Source: Elusimicrobiota bacterium
Lineage (GTDB): Bacteria > Elusimicrobiota > Elusimicrobia > UBA1565
Assembly (NCBI GenBank): GCA_016218495.1
Contig: JACRDU010000088.1
Location: 1-33,420, forward strand
Direction: 5' to 3'
DNA length: 33,420 nt
The position numbers and the translations under genes were made by a program. Position 1 is the stretch's first letter, and the number at the start of each line of letters is the position of its first letter. Under the pieces are notes generated by a model, which saw only the letters and a program-made list of their open reading frames with translations, did not search any database and had not been told where the DNA came from. Shown here in pieces: positions 31,709 through 33,420 of this stretch.

Positions 31709-32890
31709 TCACTCGGCGGCCGCGGCCCGGCCCGTCAGACGGCAGAGGCCGAGGGCGGCCAGGCAGACCAGGAACGGCTCGAGCGGGGTCCGGTAGCGTA
31801 GCGAGGTGAAGAACACCGCGTGCAGGGCGGTCAGGTTCGCCATCAGCCCCCAGACCGGGGCCCAGCGCGGGTCGCCGCGGGCCTCCCACGCCCCCACCAG
31901 GGCCAGCACGAACAGCGCCGAGAAGTACAGCCCCGCGGCCCAGCGCGCCGCCGGCGGATAGGGGTCGTAGACCCACGGGCGCCAGAACAGGAAGGCCTTG
32001 CCGACGACGATGCGCAGCGCCGCCAGGGGCTCGGCGCGGACGAAGTCCTTGGTCTTCTGCAGGTAGTAGACCCCGACCTTGTTGAAGTCCGCGGGGTCGG
32101 CCAGCCCCAGGCGCTCAACTTCCTCGCGCATGTCGTAGGGACGGCGCCGGACCTCTTCGCGGTCCAGCGTGAAGCCCTCCCAAAGGGTCCAGCCCCCGTT
32201 GGTGGCGATGGGGATGAACTGTCCGTGCTTGACCACGTTCCGCACGCCCCACAGGGCTGGCGCCGCCCCCCAGCCGGCGGCCAGCAGCAGCCAGGCCGGC
32301 CAGCCGCGCAGCGAGCGGCGCGCCCAGACGACGGCGCCGGCCAGGAAGGCCGGGTAGAACAGCGTGACGCTGCGGGTCAGCGACATGACGCCGCCCAGCA
32401 CCCCCAGCGCGAACCCGCGCTTGGGAGACAACGGGTCTCCCGCCGCGTCGAGGCCCAGCACGAACACGCCGAGCAGCACCATGAAGAGCGGCTCGGACTG
32501 GAGCTGGACCGAGAAGTAGCCGAGCAGCGGGTCCAGCGCCAGCCACAGCGCCGCGACGCGGGACGCCGTCGACGGGAGCACCCGCCTGGCCCACAGCGCG
32601 AACAGCAGCACCGCCGCCGTCCCGAGGACGACGTTCACGCACTGCACGGCCAGGTGGCTGGGGGCGCGCACGGCGGCGAAGACCCCGGCGACCCAGAAGC
32701 TGTAGACCGGGGGGTGGATGATGACCGGGGCCGGCGGCAGCCAGCCGAGCAGCACCTTCGCGTAGTAGGGATAGGGGTCGTAGCCCAGGCGCTCGCTGAG
32801 GCCGGCCGCTTCCCAGACGAGCAGGGCGGCGACGCGCGCGGCCAGCGCGAGGAGGGCGACGCCGACGAAGAAACGCCGCTCGGAGCGCAT
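31709..32890 (-). CDS. GT39/ArnT-like membrane glycosyltransferase
   Basis: 393 residues with about nine membrane helices. The first periplasmic loop carries the acidic motif LGYDPYPYY (Asp38), and the next loop HPPVYSFWVAGVFAAV; both fit the PMT/ArnT/GT-C fold, in which the loop Asp acts in sugar transfer from a polyprenyl-phosphate donor. Further fits are LQSEPLFMVLLGVFVLGLD, GGVMSLTRSVTLFYPAFLAG and, near the end, FFTSLRYRTPLEPFLVCLAALGL ('yRy..p..P' pattern). The target (lipid A, protein or another glycan) cannot be told. A TATACT box lies 8 bases before the ATG. Confidence 0.82.
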   Translation of the reverse strand: MRSERRFFVGVALLALAARVAALLVWEAAGLSERLGYDPYPYYAKVLLGWLPPAPVIIHPPVYSFWVAGVFAAVRAPSHLAVQCVNVVLGTAAVLLFALWARRVLPSTASRVAALWLALDPLLGYFSVQLQSEPLFMVLLGVFVLGLDAAGDPLSPKRGFALGVLGGVMSLTRSVTLFYPAFLAGAVVWARRSLRGWPAWLLLAAGWGAAPALWGVRNVVKHGQFIPIATNGGWTLWEGFTLDREEVRRRPYDMREEVERLGLADPADFNKVGVYYLQKTKDFVRAEPLAALRIVVGKAFLFWRPWVYDPYPPAARWAAGLYFSALFVLALVGAWEARGDPRWAPVWGLMANLTALHAVFFTSLRYRTPLEPFLVCLAALGLCRLTGRAAAAE

Positions 32891-32898
32891 GCGGACCG

Positions 32899-32904
32899 AG
32901 TATA
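32899..32904 (-). promoter_or_regulatory. -10 box TATACT before the GT39-like gene
   Basis: TATACT on the minus strand ends 8 bases before the ATG at 32890. It lies back to back with the promoter of the NYN-like gene in a 67-bp gap. The -35 region is weak. Confidence 0.5.
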
Positions 32905-32922
32905 GGAAATGAACATATGCCG

Positions 32923-32951
32923 CCGACAGCGCCGCCCCAATGGGCTACAAT
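32923..32951 (+). promoter_or_regulatory. Promoter CCGACA-17-TACAAT, 6 bases before the NYN-like gene
   Basis: CCGACA (32923-32928) and TACAAT (32946-32951) are 17 bases apart, and the ATG follows after 6 bases. No Shine-Dalgarno sequence is present, so a leaderless transcript is likely. Confidence 0.55.
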
Positions 32952-32957
32952 GGCGGC

Positions 32958-33420
32958 ATGACACAGGACCTGGCATCCCCCCCCGCCCCATCCCATGGCC
33001 CCATCGACTCGGTGCTCCTCATCGACGGGGACAACGACCCGCACTTCCCCACCGGCTACGAGGCCACGGAGCGCACGCTGGTGAGGGTGTTCCTGCGCCA
33101 GAGCGCCGAGACGCCGCGCGCGCTGGCCAAGCGCCTGACGGGCATCCCCAACTGCGTCAGCGTCGCCGCCACGAAGACGGCCGGCAACGCCGCCGATTTC
33201 GTGATGGCCCTGCACGCCGGCATCCTCCACGCCACGCTGCCCATGCACATCCCCTTCACCATCGTCACCAACGACAAGGGCCTCTCCGTCATCGCCCAGG
33301 AGTTCCTGCGCGTCGGCCGCCAGACCGTGCTCTGGACCTCGCACGCCGAGAACGGCCCCGCCGCCGAGGCCGCCGCGCCGCGCGCGTCGTCCGGCCGCGG
33401 CCGCGGGGGCGGGCGGCGGG
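32958..33420 (+). CDS. PIN/NYN-like ribonuclease-type protein with Arg/Gly-rich tail (3' partial)
   Basis: 154 residues are visible and the frame is open at the window end. A Pro-rich N-terminus leads to VLLIDGDNDPHF (Asp23, Asp25), then AGNAADFVMALHAG (Asp80) and FTIVTNDKGLSVIAQEFL (Asp106). These acidic residues, spread over about 85 residues, match the PIN/NYN nuclease fold, which binds metal and cuts RNA. After about 140 the sequence turns to PRASSGRGRGGGRR, an RGG-type RNA-binding tail. The full length and any further domain are unknown. The gene is divergent from the GT39-like gene. Confidence 0.7.
   Translation, partial: MTQDLASPPAPSHGPIDSVLLIDGDNDPHFPTGYEATERTLVRVFLRQSAETPRALAKRLTGIPNCVSVAATKTAGNAADFVMALHAGILHATLPMHIPFTIVTNDKGLSVIAQEFLRVGRQTVLWTSHAENGPAAEAAAPRASSGRGRGGGRR

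Noticed and set aside
1-33420. CRISPR array, prophage, insertion sequence or tRNA genes
   Set aside because: I saw no regular repeats, transposase, integrase or phage motifs, and no gap is long enough for a tRNA; the longest is about 67 bp.

Overview
The window is a GC-rich bacterial chromosome segment that is almost fully coding. The longest gap between genes is about 67 bp. I see no tRNA, rRNA, CRISPR array, insertion sequence or prophage gene. The gene mix is that of a diderm, piliated, LPS-making bacterium: a surface protein ending in an FlgD/T9SS-like carboxy-terminal domain, a PorV/PorQ-like barrel, an LptE-type lipoprotein, an O-antigen ligase-like protein, and PilB/PilT/PilC. The carboxy-terminal domain coupled to the PorV-like gene, together with a GYF-domain membrane protein at the pilus locus, recalls GC-rich Elusimicrobiota. 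That assignment rests on gene style only, not on a phylogeny, so I hold it at moderate confidence.

Layout. (1) 1-1294 (+): the end of a surface protein and a PorV-like barrel, start-stop overlapped, with softer GC and codon bias than the rest. (2) 1335-10134 (+): a tightly packed, mostly overlapping run: exported CbiX-like pseudo-chelatase, thyX, an adaptor-like exported protein, a possible chlorite-dismutase-like protein, a degenerate GH57/DUF3536-like protein, phoH-like (ybeZ), ybeY, and an O-antigen ligase-like protein with TPRs. (3) 10168-14326 (+): leuS-lptE-holA, the same order as in E. coli, closed by a perfect 13-bp hairpin. (4) rpsT (-) divergent from a short uvrC and an MGMT-family gene (+). 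(5) 16370-22880 (-): GYF-domain membrane protein, pilB, pilT, pilC. (6) 22926-23494 (-): an AbrB-type antitoxin with a RelE-type toxin. (7) 23543-29514 (-): small membrane protein, comEC-like, nadK, recN, gltX. (8) 29519-32890 (-): exported protein with an HEVTH motif, small membrane protein, GT39-like glycosyltransferase. (9) 32958 onward (+): a PIN/NYN-like protein cut by the window end.

How the genes work together. The pilus motors, ComEC-like channel and RecN could serve DNA uptake. LptE and the ligase-like protein serve the outer surface. YbeZ/YbeY, S20, LeuRS and GluRS serve translation. HolA, UvrC, the MGMT-like protein, RecN and ThyX serve DNA synthesis and repair.

Two patterns stand out. 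First, many transcription-unit heads have a TAnnnT -10 box only 6-10 bases before the start codon and no Shine-Dalgarno sequence, while operon-internal genes have one. This suggests widespread leaderless or near-leaderless transcripts. Second, several proteins keep a recognisable enzyme fold signature but have lost the expected catalytic residues (CbiX-like, GH57/DUF3536-like, the tail of ComEC). UvrC lacks its C-terminal helix-hairpin-helix region.
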